A DNA stretch of 23,680 bases from Kiloniellales bacterium (GTDB lineage Bacteria; Pseudomonadota; Alphaproteobacteria; Kiloniellales; JAKSBE01): contig JASJAL010000069.1 in the NCBI GenBank assembly GCA_030067055.1, forward strand, positions 1-23,680, written 5' to 3'. The position numbers and the translations under genes are program-made. This document shows positions 7,109 through 14,734 of the stretch, one piece after another. Every line of letters begins with the position of its first letter. Position 1 is the stretch's first letter. The notes beneath the pieces were generated by a model. The model searched no databases. It worked only from the letters and a program-made list of their open reading frames with translations, and was not told the DNA's origin.

Positions 7109-8335
7109 ATGACGGCCGCCGATGCCGCGCTGGGCGCGCCGGAGAGCCGGCCGCGCAGCCCCGATCCCTGGGTGACCGGGCTGGGCGTGCTGCTGCTGCT
7201 CGGCGGTGCCCTGGCACTCGATCTCAGCTTCGAGGGCCGCCAGGCCTGGCTCTACCTGCTCGGCGGCGCCTTCGGCCTGGTGCTCTACCACGCCAGCTTC
7301 GGCTTCACTGGGGCCTGGCGGGTCTTCATCGCCGACGGCCGCGGGGCCGGGCTGCGTGCCCAGATGATCATGCTGGCCCTGACCACCGCCTGCTTCCTGC
7401 CGATCATCGCCGCCGGCAGCCTCTTCGGCCGGCCGGCCGGCGGTTTCATCGCGCCGGTCGGCGTCTCGGTCACGGTCGGCGCCTTCCTCTTCGGCCTTGG
7501 CATGCAGCTGGGCGGCGGCTGTGCCTCCGGCACCCTCTTCACGGTGGGCGGCGGGCGGAGTCGCATGCTGGTCACCCTGGTGTTCTTCTGCGTCGGCTCG
7601 GTCATCGGCACCGCCCACCTGCCCTGGTGGCTCCAGCAGTACAGCCTGGGCAGCATCTCGCTGAGCCGTGAGCTCGGCGCCCTCGGGGCCATCGCTCTGC
7701 AGTGGGCGGTCTTCGGCGCCATCGTGCTCGCCACCGTCGTCGTCGAGCGGCGGCGGCACGGCCGTCTCGAGCCGATCCTGCGCAGCGACAAGGGCCGGAG
7801 CCGCCTGCTGCGGGGTCCCTGGCCGCTGCTCGCCGGCGCGGTCCTGCTGGCTGGGCTCAACGTTGCGACCCTGGCACTGGCCGGCCATCCCTGGGGGGTC
7901 AGCTCCGGCTACACCCTCTGGGGCGCCAAGGCGGCCTCGGCCCTCGGCGTCGACCTGGGCAGCTGGACCTACTGGGCCACGCCCGGCCGGCAGAGACAGC
8001 TCGAGGCCTCGGTCTTTGCCAACACCATTTCGGTGATGAACTTCGGGATCATCGTCGGCGCCTTCCTGGCGGCGGGGCTGGCCGGGCGCTTCGCGCCCGA
8101 GCGCCGGATCCCCTGGCCCTCTCTGCTGGCCGCCGCGATCGGCGGCCTGCTGATGGGCTATGGCGCGCGCCTCGCCTTCGGCTGCAACGTCGGGGCCTAT
8201 TTCAGCGGAATTGCCTCGGGCAGCCTGCACGGCTGGCTCTGGTTCCTGGCCGCCCTGGTCGGCAGCTACCTGGGGACCCGGCTGCGGCCCGCCTTCGGGC
8301 TGCTGGTCGAGCGCAGCGCGCCCTGCCGAACCTGA
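7109..8335 (+). CDS. YeeE/YedE family inner-membrane transporter (putative sulfur-compound uptake)
   Basis: A 408-residue polytopic membrane protein. The two pseudo-symmetric signature motifs are clear: GCASGTLF with Cys138 in the first half and GCNVGAYFSG with Cys359 in the second. They correspond to the conserved cysteines lining the pore in the thiosulfate transporter TsuA (YeeE). About nine to ten hydrophobic segments can be counted between residues 22 and 395. Related members transport thiosulfate or selenium compounds; the substrate here is not determined. There is no tusA/sirA-like sulfur-carrier gene next to it, unlike many yeeE loci. The ATG at 7109 lacks a Shine-Dalgarno sequence but overlaps (ATGA) the stop of an eight-codon open frame at 7086-7112. 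An in-frame stop at 7076 excludes a much longer start. Its 3' end stops six bases short of the convergent gene. Confidence 0.88.
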   Translation: MTAADAALGAPESRPRSPDPWVTGLGVLLLLGGALALDLSFEGRQAWLYLLGGAFGLVLYHASFGFTGAWRVFIADGRGAGLRAQMIMLALTTACFLPIIAAGSLFGRPAGGFIAPVGVSVTVGAFLFGLGMQLGGGCASGTLFTVGGGRSRMLVTLVFFCVGSVIGTAHLPWWLQQYSLGSISLSRELGALGAIALQWAVFGAIVLATVVVERRRHGRLEPILRSDKGRSRLLRGPWPLLAGAVLLAGLNVATLALAGHPWGVSSGYTLWGAKAASALGVDLGSWTYWATPGRQRQLEASVFANTISVMNFGIIVGAFLAAGLAGRFAPERRIPWPSLLAAAIGGLLMGYGARLAFGCNVGAYFSGIASGSLHGWLWFLAALVGSYLGTRLRPAFGLLVERSAPCRT

Positions 8336-8341
8336 GCCGGG

Positions 8342-9391
8342 CTACCAGACCACCTCTGTCTTTGCGAGGCCGTGGTTGGTCTCGCTCTGGCGCTGGTCGA
8401 CCTCGGTGTCCCCGGACACTTGGAGCTTGCTGCGCAGGGTCCATTCGTCGACCGGCATAAAGCGCGGCGCCAGGAAGCGATAGGTCTCCCGCAGCAGCCG
8501 GACCCTCGTGTCGTTCTGTCCGATCTCGGCTTCGTCCCAGGCCTCGAGGATATCGGCCCAGGCCAGCAGCCGGCGGTGAAGGTCATTGCGCCGCTCGCGG
8601 ATATAGCTGACCTGGGAATCGATGTTCTTGAGCAGCGCGATGATTTTGTCGGTCCGGGCGTCGACCTCTTTGAAATCGTTGCCAAAGCGAGCGACGGCGG
8701 TGGCCATCATACGGGCCACGGGAGCGATCAGCTCGATGGCGACCTGCTGGCTCTTCGTGACCCCGCGCAGCACCTTGATCTTTTCCTCTGTCGCCCTGAT
8801 TTTCGCGAAGCGGTCGCGCAGCACCTCGATAGCGGCGAGATCGTCGGCCAGGCGCTCGATCAGCTGCAGCACCTTTTCCTTGCCATCCGGCTCCAGGCCC
8901 AAGTGGGTGGCCGCTTCGCCCAGGGCGTCGTTGATTCTCGCCATGATCGCCGGGTCCTTGGCAATCCGGGCCAGTTGCTTGCGGTCGGTCACCGAGGATT
9001 CCTCGCCGGCTACCCAGGTGGCCAGCTGCATCGTCAGGCGCTGAAAGGCGATTTCGCGATGCTCCCGAGAAATCTGAGCAGAGGGCGCGCCGGTCAGAAG
9101 TTCAGCCGGGATCGGATCGCCGGGGCGCAGCAGGACCACGAAGTTAAGGCCCTCGGCGACCAGGTTCAGCATCTGGTCGTCGGCCGAGCCTTCCTTGATG
9201 GCAAACTCCTTGCGGATGCTCTCAAAGGGCAGGGCGACCTCGTTGTCGCCGAAGGTGACGATCATGACCGGCTGGTCGGGGTTTTGCGCGGACAGCCGGA
9301 AGTAGGGATTCTCCATGGCCGAGAACAGCTTGTGCTCGAAGGCGACGGTCTCTGCCTGCCCACCGCCTTCTTCCTTCGCGTCCTCTGCCAT
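8342..9391 (-). CDS. Conserved-looking hypothetical protein with coiled-coil C-terminal half
   Basis: I do not recognise this family. From the ATG at 9391 it is 349 residues; an alternative ATG at 9487 would add 32 residues of low-complexity sequence without a ribosome-binding site. The N-terminal part (about 10-115) looks like a compact alpha/beta domain ('NPYFRLSAQNPDQPVMIVTFGDNEVALPFESI'), followed by 'GLNFVVLLRPGDPIPAELLTG'. The rest, about 120-335, is almost entirely helical, with heptad-like Leu/Ile/Ala spacing typical of long coiled coils ('ALLKNIDSQVSYIRERRNDLHRRLLAW'). No signal peptide or transmembrane segment is seen; a cytoplasmic oligomeric or scaffold role is possible. It converges with the YeeE/YedE gene, six bases apart, and lies 360 bp beyond the tadG-like stop, so it is probably its own transcript. 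Confidence 0.75.
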   Translation of the reverse strand: MAEDAKEEGGGQAETVAFEHKLFSAMENPYFRLSAQNPDQPVMIVTFGDNEVALPFESIRKEFAIKEGSADDQMLNLVAEGLNFVVLLRPGDPIPAELLTGAPSAQISREHREIAFQRLTMQLATWVAGEESSVTDRKQLARIAKDPAIMARINDALGEAATHLGLEPDGKEKVLQLIERLADDLAAIEVLRDRFAKIRATEEKIKVLRGVTKSQQVAIELIAPVARMMATAVARFGNDFKEVDARTDKIIALLKNIDSQVSYIRERRNDLHRRLLAWADILEAWDEAEIGQNDTRVRLLRETYRFLAPRFMPVDEWTLRSKLQVSGDTEVDQRQSETNHGLAKTEVVW

Positions 9392-9696
9392 CTCGCCCGC
9401 CTGCACCGGTCCTGAATCCGTGGAGTCGCATGGCTTGCCGGCCCGATTCGAAGAAGAGGGCAAGCTGCTCCAAACGACATAGTCCATAAGTGTCGTTAAC
9501 GCTCGGTAATCGGGGATTCCGGTCCCTTGGCGGCCAGCCGAAGCCCTCGGTCTCGGCCGCTTCGAACCCGGGGCCGGGTTCGGCCTCGCTCCAGCCTTCG
9601 TCCCAGACGCCGTTGCTCGGCGCGGCCGTCGGATCGCCGAAGCCGAGCGTGCGGCCGCGGGGCCTTGCGCCGTCGCCGCGCAGGCGTGCGGCAGGC
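9392..9696. other. Intergenic region upstream of the hypothetical coiled-coil gene
   Basis: Holds the minus-strand leader and promoter of the coiled-coil gene, and possibly 32 more codons if the ATG at 9487 is used. Overlapping open frames on both strands from 9490 onward are unsupported by ribosome-binding sites or recognisable protein features. No clear promoter could be chosen. Confidence 0.4.
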
Positions 9697-9737
9697 AAAA
9701 AGACGACGGCGCGACAAGATGCCGCGCCGCCGCCGTC
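9697..9737 (-). terminator. Rho-independent terminator after the tadG-like gene
   Basis: On the minus strand a GC-rich stem (GGCGCG/CGCGCC, extended by GACGGC/GTCGTC with one G-T pair and a three-base bulge) is followed directly by TTTTTG (9696-9701). It starts 15 bp after the stop codon at 9753. Confidence 0.8.
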
Positions 9738-9752
9738 CCTCTTCCCTACAAT

Positions 9753-11015
9753 CTATTGGGTCAATCTCAAGGTGCTCAGATCGTTGGCAATGGTGGTGAA
9801 AGCCAGTTCCAACTGCTCACCGCTCGGCGACTTGAAGTAGCGCGCCGTGCCCGAGGCGCAGCTTTCAAAGAGCGCGTTTGTGGCGGGATCGTTCAGCTGG
9901 AAGGTGATCGTGTAGATGATCACGCCCTGGGTCTTCATTGCCTGACACTGAGCGGCAAACATGGCCTCGGTCTGCGCCGTACTCTGCGGGTCTCCGGCGC
10001 AGTTTGGCGTGTTGGCACCGTCGGTCATGATGATGATCGCCTTATCCATCAACTCGGTCCCGTAGTCGAGCGGCAGGGTGTTGTTCTCCCAGAAGGTCCG
10101 CCAACTCGGTGACAGCGTGCGCCAACCCCAGACCGAGCCGACGTCGTAACGGGTGCAGCCCTTGGCATTCATGTCATCGATCGCGGACTTGACGGCGGAC
10201 TTGCTTTCGACCAGCGGCAGGACGGCCGCCTCGGGGCAGATCCTGTCCGCATAGTCCGACTGCGGCGGAGCATAGGCGCCCGAGTAGTGGCTGAACGGCG
10301 CGTCGACCGGAGAGCTGTCCGAAGTGTCGTGAGGTGCGCTGCGCGGGTTCAGGCAGACGAGGTCGGGATCGGGCGGCGACACCGGGTGCACGCTCGGGAA
10401 GCCGGTCACGTTGGACCGAGCCGTAAATGGCACCAATGCGACATAGAGATCCTCGACGGAGTCGTTGTCGCCATAGAGGATATCGAGCAGAAGCTTCGAG
10501 GAGTCCTTGAGGTCGCCCAGCTTGCTGCCCTTCATGGAGCCGGAGTTGTCCAGGACCATGGCCACTTCAAGTCCCTTGATCGTGCGATTGACGGTGGCGC
10601 GGGCCGAGACCTCGACGTTCTGGACGCTGAGAACCCGCATCAGGGTCGTCGGAATGCTCGCCGTGGCCGCCACCGTGATCTCGTCGCCCTCGGCGTTGAC
10701 CGTGATATCGGGCTGGGAGACGTCGGCTCCCATGTAGCCATTCGGGAAGTTGGCATCGAAATATTTGGTGATCTGAGCCGCATAGTCGCCGCCGCCGCCG
10801 ATGGTCAGGGAGCGGCCGCCGGCCAGGGCTGCGGCATCGACGGCCTGACTGAGACGGGCGTTGACCATGTAGCCGCGCCCGGCATCGAAAGCGAGCCCGG
10901 CAGCGCCGATCAGGACCACCAAGGTTGCCGCGAGAATGGCGGTAGCTGCCCCGCTCTCGTCAGCGGCATAGCTGCGAAGCTGCGTGAGACGGCAAGAGCC
11001 TGGCTTCGGCCACAT
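9753..11015 (-). CDS. TadG-like pilus-assembly protein with von Willebrand factor A domain
   Basis: A 420-residue protein. The N-terminus has the Tad/TadE-G signature: 'DESGAATAI' followed by one hydrophobic helix (about 24-44) and 'DAGRGYMVNARLSQAVDAAALAGG'. A VWA domain follows, with an intact MIDAS motif DNSGS (Asp156, Ser158, Ser160) and, downstream, a TDGANTP metal-site segment. Several cysteines (CLNP, CPEA, KGCTR, NCAGD, AAQCQ, FESCASG) suggest disulfides in the exported domain. TadG proteins are part of Flp/Tad pilus machinery at the envelope, but no other tad/cpa gene is present, so this is an orphan copy. The ATG at 11015 is preceded by GAAGGAG at eight bases; the upstream ATG at 11069 has none. 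Confidence 0.88.
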   Translation of the reverse strand: MWPKPGSCRLTQLRSYAADESGAATAILAATLVVLIGAAGLAFDAGRGYMVNARLSQAVDAAALAGGRSLTIGGGGDYAAQITKYFDANFPNGYMGADVSQPDITVNAEGDEITVAATASIPTTLMRVLSVQNVEVSARATVNRTIKGLEVAMVLDNSGSMKGSKLGDLKDSSKLLLDILYGDNDSVEDLYVALVPFTARSNVTGFPSVHPVSPPDPDLVCLNPRSAPHDTSDSSPVDAPFSHYSGAYAPPQSDYADRICPEAAVLPLVESKSAVKSAIDDMNAKGCTRYDVGSVWGWRTLSPSWRTFWENNTLPLDYGTELMDKAIIIMTDGANTPNCAGDPQSTAQTEAMFAAQCQAMKTQGVIIYTITFQLNDPATNALFESCASGTARYFKSPSGEQLELAFTTIANDLSTLRLTQ

Positions 11016-11304
11016 GGGTTGCACTCCTTCTCTCGTTACCACAGAAACACCGGTTTCCCGCGGACCCATGGCTGGTATGGGACATGACGGCTGCGTTCTG
11101 CGGCCTTTGGGGAGTGCTCATTGAACGCAATAATTCACAGAATAGACAGTGTCATTTAAATGGCCTGTGTCAGTAATTGGGCAAGTAATAAAGTAATTAA
11201 TACTTTGTTTATTGGTAAATTTTCTGTTCTCATGGGTGTCGGCATCTTCGCCGCGGTGGCCGCTGGGCCCGGCAGAACAGCAGAATCGCCTCGCGTAGGA
11301 TTGG

Positions 11305-11338
11305 GCGCCCGCGAACGCCCCTTGGGGCATGCGGGCGC
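11305..11338. other. Strong GC hairpin in the noncoding region
   Basis: GCGCCCGC (11305-11312) pairs with GCGGGCGC (11331-11338), and an inner GCCCC/GGGGC stem closes a two-base loop, with a small internal mismatch. There is no T-tract on either strand. Its function is unknown; it may separate the AT-rich promoter island from the downstream end of the small secreted-protein gene. Confidence 0.45.
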
Positions 11339-11543
11339 GGTGTCACGGATTGCGCGCCGCTGGCCTCGAACCTCTAGGGCCCGGCGCCTGTGACATTTCT
11401 GTGGTGCAGCCCCGATGGCGGCGCTGAGGGGTCGCCTGTCGATGAAGAGGCTGGTCCTGCCTGGAGCGCGATCGCTTCACTCTGCCGTCCCGTGAAGCCT
11501 GGTTCCCGCGCCAAGCCGGCGAAATGGATCGAGAGTCACGACC

Positions 11544-11560
11544 CGGATTGGTTCAATCCG
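11544..11560 (-). other. Short perfect hairpin after the small secreted-protein gene
   Basis: CGGATTG and CAATCCG form a 7-bp stem with a three-base loop, 13 bp after the stop codon on the minus strand. No T-run follows. It could be a weak transcript end or a stability element. Confidence 0.35.
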
Positions 11561-11573
11561 AGCCGATCTCGAC

Positions 11574-11906
11574 CTAGCAATTGTTCGCGATCCCGGCCAC
11601 TTCGCAGGTCCCCGTGGTGTAGTCCGTCATGTGCCGGCATTGCCGGCTCATCGACACCACCAGCTGTCCTTGAGAGCAGGATCCGAGCTCGACCCAGGCG
11701 TCGAAGCCGACCAAGCGACTGCCTTGGCGGCTGGACTGATAGCGACCGTCGATGCGCATCGCCTTGACGTCGTCTTTATCGATGCCGAGTTCGGCCAGGC
11801 GCTGGTTCGCGGTAGCTGAACAGGGGTGGCTGTCAGCCTTCGACGGCTGTGACAGACAGGCGATGCCTCCGACGAGAACGCTGGCGGCCAGCAAGAGACT
11901 TCTCAA
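11574..11906 (-). CDS. Small secreted cysteine-containing protein, paralogue A (unknown family)
   Basis: A 110-residue protein when started at TTG 11906, which has GGGAGGG four bases upstream and begins directly with a signal peptide (SLLLAASVLVGGIA, cleavage perhaps near SKA-D). The longer frame from ATG 11978 puts 24 charged residues before the signal sequence and is unlikely. The mature domain holds Cys29, Cys77, Cys90 and Cys101 plus a terminal Cys110. Conserved patches shared with the neighbouring paralogue are 'ANQ.LA.LG.D', 'AWV.L.SCSQG' and 'CEV.G'. Its length is identical to the paralogue's 110 residues. It is probably a periplasmic, disulfide-bonded single-domain protein; I do not recognise the family and assign no function. 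Confidence 0.75.
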   Translation of the reverse strand: MRSLLLAASVLVGGIACLSQPSKADSHPCSATANQRLAELGIDKDDVKAMRIDGRYQSSRQGSRLVGFDAWVELGSCSQGQLVVSMSRQCRHMTDYTTGTCEVAGIANNC

Positions 11907-11910
11907 GGAT

Positions 11911-11917
11911 CCCTCCC
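11911..11917 (-). promoter_or_regulatory. Ribosome-binding site that fixes the TTG start of paralogue A
   Basis: Minus-strand GGGAGGG lies four bases before TTG 11906. No comparable site precedes the ATG at 11978. Confidence 0.65.
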
Positions 11918-12093
11918 AAGGCTTTGGCCGTGGTTGCCGTTGCGACGGCTGCCGGCTGCAATCCACCGCGAAGACCATAGAATAAGGACGGACGCGCTAT
12001 GGCATCAACGCTGTCGAACCGATCGAAGGACACGATCGGGTGAGCGCAACCTCAGGCCTGTCGCCTCCGGTCGGTTTTCAGCCGTGCCAGCGG

Positions 12094-12426
12094 TCAGTTA
12101 CGTAGACCTGGAACCTCGCAGGCGGGGGTCGTGAAAGCGGTCTTGTAGCCGCAGAGGAGGCTCATCTTGATTGCGAGCTTTCCCTGGCTGCATGACTGCA
12201 AGTCAACCCAGGCCTGATAGCCGATGGTCTTTGGCTCTCCGTCGACGAACTGAACCTGCTCGAGGACCAAGATCTCCTTTGCCTCGGCCTGATCGACGCC
12301 GAGGCGGGCCAGATGCTGGTTCGCGGCTGCCGCGCAATCATGCCCGTCGGCCAAGCCGGCTTCGGACAAGAGCGATATCGAGCCGAGAAGCGCCATGGCG
12401 GCGCCTAACGCAATTTGTCGTTTCAT
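12094..12426 (-). CDS. Small secreted cysteine-containing protein, paralogue B (unknown family)
   Basis: A 110-residue protein beginning MKRQIALGAAMALLGSISLL, a clear signal peptide ending near 'AGLA-D'. Cys31, Cys79, Cys92 and Cys103 have exactly the same spacing (47, 12 and 10 residues between) as the four shared cysteines of paralogue A. By eye about 33 of 78 aligned mature residues are identical, with no gaps. The C-terminus stops two residues after the last shared block and lacks the extra terminal cysteine of paralogue A. The two genes lie in tandem on the minus strand, 187 bp apart, so each may have its own promoter. A tandem duplication is the simplest origin. Function unknown; a periplasmic or secreted role follows only from the signal peptide. 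Confidence 0.8.
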   Translation of the reverse strand: MKRQIALGAAMALLGSISLLSEAGLADGHDCAAAANQHLARLGVDQAEAKEILVLEQVQFVDGEPKTIGYQAWVDLQSCSQGKLAIKMSLLCGYKTAFTTPACEVPGLRN

Positions 12427-12590
12427 CGCGTTCCCCGCCTGTTTGCTCGTCGGCTTCGGGGTACGACGGGTGTCGGCAGCCCGGCCGACGACTGATCGTC
12501 GATTATCTCAGATCTCCGCCTTCGAATCCATGCTGCGGCTTCGCCATCGTCCGGCGTTCACGACCTTGGGCCGGGGTCGCCGGCGGCGGC

Positions 12591-13964
12591 TCAGCGGGTG
12601 ATGATCTCCGGTCCCATAAGGGCGTTGGGAATCAGGGTCGAGAGTCCGGGTATGTAGGTCACCATGATCAGGAACACGAAGAGGATTCCCAGCCAGGGCA
12701 TGGCCGCCTTGACGACCCGGAGCATGGGCATTCCCGCTACACCCGAAGTCACGAAGAGGTTGAGACCCACTGGCGGCGTGATCATGCCGATCTCCATGTT
12801 GACGACCATGATGATCCCGAGGTGGATGGGGTCGATGCCGAGCTCGATGGCGATGGGGAAGACCAAAGGGGCGACGATCACAATCAGCCCGGAAGGCTCC
12901 ATGAACTGGCCACCGATCAGCAAGATCACGTTGACTATGACCAGGAACATCACCGGGCCGAAACCGGCTTCCAACATGGCGCCGGCGATCGCCTGGGGAA
13001 TCTGTTCCTCGGTCAGCACATGCTTGAGGATCAGCGCGTTGGCGATGATGAAAAGGAGCATGATCGTCGTCTTGCCGGCCTCGAAGAGCGCATGCTTGGT
13101 GTCCCGGTGGAGAAAGACCGTAATCAGGCTCTGAGGCCGCGACAGCAGGGAATGTCGTTGGTCGCCTTCGCCCTTCAGCGGTCCCATGTCCTTGTAGACA
13201 AAGTTGGCGATAAAGAAGGCATAGACGGCCGCGACGGCGGCGGCCTCGGTCGGCGTGAAGATGCCACCGTAGATGCCGCCCAGAATGATCAAGATCAGGA
13301 ACAGGCCCCAGGCGGCGTCCCGGGCCGACTGGAAGACCTCCGTGAATCCGGCCCAGGGCTGCGCCGGCAGGTCCTTGATCTTGGCCGCGACGTAGATGCC
13401 GATCATCAGCATCAGGCCGGCCAGCAGGCCAGGGATGACCCCAGCTAGGAACATCCGCCCGACCGAGACGTCGACTGCCGAGGCGTAGACCACCATCACG
13501 ATCGAGGGCGGAATGAGAATACCCAGCGTGCCGGCGTTGCAGATCACACCGGCTGCAAAGTCCTTGGTGTAGCCGACTTGGCGCATGCCGGCGATGACGA
13601 TGGTGCCGATGGCGACCACGGTGGCAGGCGACGATCCCGAAAGCGCCGCAAACATCATGCAGGCGAAAACGCCGGCGATGGCCAGGCCACCCTGGAAATG
13701 GCCGACGCAGGCGATGGAAAAGCGAATGATGCGCCGCGCCACCCCGCCGGTCGACATAAAGGTCGAGGCCAGAATGAAGAAGGGAATGGCGAGAAGGGTG
13801 TAGTGCCCGGCAAAGGCGTTGAACAGTGTCTGGGCAATAGAGCCGAGCGAACTGTCTGAATAGACTAGTAGAAAAATGACCGAGCTCAGGCCCAGCGACA
13901 AGGCAATCGGCACGCCAATCAACAGAAAGCCGATCACCATGGCGAAGAGGAAGAGGACATCCAT
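12591..13964 (-). CDS. dctM: TRAP transporter large permease subunit (C4-dicarboxylate type)
   Basis: A 457-residue membrane protein carrying the substrate and sodium translocation path of the tripartite transporter. About a dozen hydrophobic helices are visible, with family motifs 'LAIPFFILASTFMSTGG', 'GSSPATVVAIGTI', 'AGVICNAGTLGILIPPSIVMVVYA' and 'MEIGMITPPVGLNLFV'. It is slightly longer than the usual 425-440 residues because of a hydrophilic insert around 245-275 ('DMGPLKGEGDQRHSLLSRP') between helices. Its ATG is two bases after the dctQ stop and uses a GGAGGA inside the last dctQ codons, so the two are translationally coupled. No strong terminator follows the stop; weak hairpins only are seen between 12427 and 12590. 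Confidence 0.96.
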   Translation of the reverse strand: MDVLFLFAMVIGFLLIGVPIALSLGLSSVIFLLVYSDSSLGSIAQTLFNAFAGHYTLLAIPFFILASTFMSTGGVARRIIRFSIACVGHFQGGLAIAGVFACMMFAALSGSSPATVVAIGTIVIAGMRQVGYTKDFAAGVICNAGTLGILIPPSIVMVVYASAVDVSVGRMFLAGVIPGLLAGLMLMIGIYVAAKIKDLPAQPWAGFTEVFQSARDAAWGLFLILIILGGIYGGIFTPTEAAAVAAVYAFFIANFVYKDMGPLKGEGDQRHSLLSRPQSLITVFLHRDTKHALFEAGKTTIMLLFIIANALILKHVLTEEQIPQAIAGAMLEAGFGPVMFLVIVNVILLIGGQFMEPSGLIVIVAPLVFPIAIELGIDPIHLGIIMVVNMEIGMITPPVGLNLFVTSGVAGMPMLRVVKAAMPWLGILFVFLIMVTYIPGLSTLIPNALMGPEIITR

Positions 13965-13966
13965 GG

Positions 13967-14620
13967 TCAGTCCTCCTTGTCCGCTCGGGCAGACGCTTCT
14001 TCGAGCATCTCCTCGGCTTCGTGGCTGGCGATGATGATGTCTGTCTGGCCCGAGACCACCTGCCAGGCCAACTGGATGAAGCGGAGGGTCAAGAGGGCCA
14101 TGCCGATCGGCAGCGCGGCGTAGGGGATGAAGCGGGGCAGCTTCTCGTAGGCCTCTCCTTCGTTCATAGGACTTTCTATGAAGCGCAGGAAATCCAGCAT
14201 CGGGATGTCGTTGACTTCGTACCAGGCCTGATCCTTCAGCGTGCCGTCGAGCATGGGCAAGGCGGCGAAGGGCGCCCAGTAGTTCCAGGCGCCTATCAGA
14301 ACGAGGATGCTGAAGGCTAGGCAGGCGGCCACCGCAATCAGGGCGAGGATGCGCCTTGCGCTAGCGCCGACCATGTTGAGGACGACATCGACTCCGAGAT
14401 GGGCTCGGGCTTTGACGCAGTAGGAAGCCCCGATCAGGACCAGCCAGGCGAAAAGGAAGACCGTGGTCTCCAAGGCCCAAAGGATATTCGTGTTGAAGGC
14501 ATAGCGCGCAATGACATTGACGAAGGTCACCAGCGTCATCAGTCCGAGGATGACGGCGATCAGCGTCTCCTCGATGTTGTTGACCACGCGCCCGAGCTTC
14601 GTTTTCGGCTCGTAGTGCAT
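13967..14620 (-). CDS. dctQ: TRAP transporter small permease subunit
   Basis: A 217-residue protein with the four transmembrane helices of DctQ (about 15-40, 48-68, 88-112 and 165-188). Typical signatures are 'NVIARYAFNTNILWALE' and 'VKARAHLGVDVV'. The loop between the last two helices is long (about 115-160), and a charged C-terminal tail faces the cytoplasm. DctQ pairs with DctM to form the membrane part that receives substrate from DctP. A GGGAGGGGG ribosome-binding site stands upstream of the ATG at 14620. The 215-bp gap to dctP contains a strong hairpin, while dctM follows at once. Confidence 0.93.
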   Translation of the reverse strand: MHYEPKTKLGRVVNNIEETLIAVILGLMTLVTFVNVIARYAFNTNILWALETTVFLFAWLVLIGASYCVKARAHLGVDVVLNMVGASARRILALIAVAACLAFSILVLIGAWNYWAPFAALPMLDGTLKDQAWYEVNDIPMLDFLRFIESPMNEGEAYEKLPRFIPYAALPIGMALLTLRFIQLAWQVVSGQTDIIIASHEAEEMLEEASARADKED

Positions 14621-14734
14621 TCTTGCCCCCTCCCTGGTGATGCCTACCTAGGGCCCCCGGCCCTGAGACTCGCATGCGCGAATCTCAGAATCAAAGGGAC
14701 ACCGGCTTTTTTTTGGTTCCAGGGTCGTTCGGCT

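Larger units (their letters stand above)
11016..11573. other. Long noncoding region with AT-rich island upstream of the tadG-like gene
   Basis: About 560 bp with no convincing gene; the small open frames on both strands (11118-11330 minus, 11160-11393 plus) lack ribosome-binding sites and protein-like composition. The stretch 11120-11225 is strikingly AT-rich against GC-rich surroundings. It holds a 17-bp dyad AAAGTA-ATTAA-TACTTT (11190-11206) overlapping a tandem AAGTAAT repeat, and the direct repeats CAGTGTCA (11147-11154) and CTGTGTCA (11165-11172) 18 bp apart. I infer the promoter and operator region for the tadG-like gene. Confidence 0.5.

Noticed and set aside
6770..8230. 486-codon open frame on the minus strand opposite the SRAP and YeeE/YedE genes
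   Set aside because: It spans two real genes and the gap between them; its product is Ala/Glu/Gly/Gln-rich without domains and it has no ribosome-binding site.
11118..11330. 70-codon minus-strand frame through the AT-rich island
   Set aside because: Composition changes abruptly along it, there is no ribosome-binding site, and the region looks regulatory.
12480..12590. Possible terminator after dctM
   Set aside because: Only short GC stems (for example CGACGA/TCGTCG) without a T-tract were found; not strong enough to call.
12171..13448. 425-codon plus-strand frame opposite dctM
   Set aside because: It is antisense to a clear TRAP permease, with a His/Asp/Gly-rich product typical of a shadow of membrane-protein codons.
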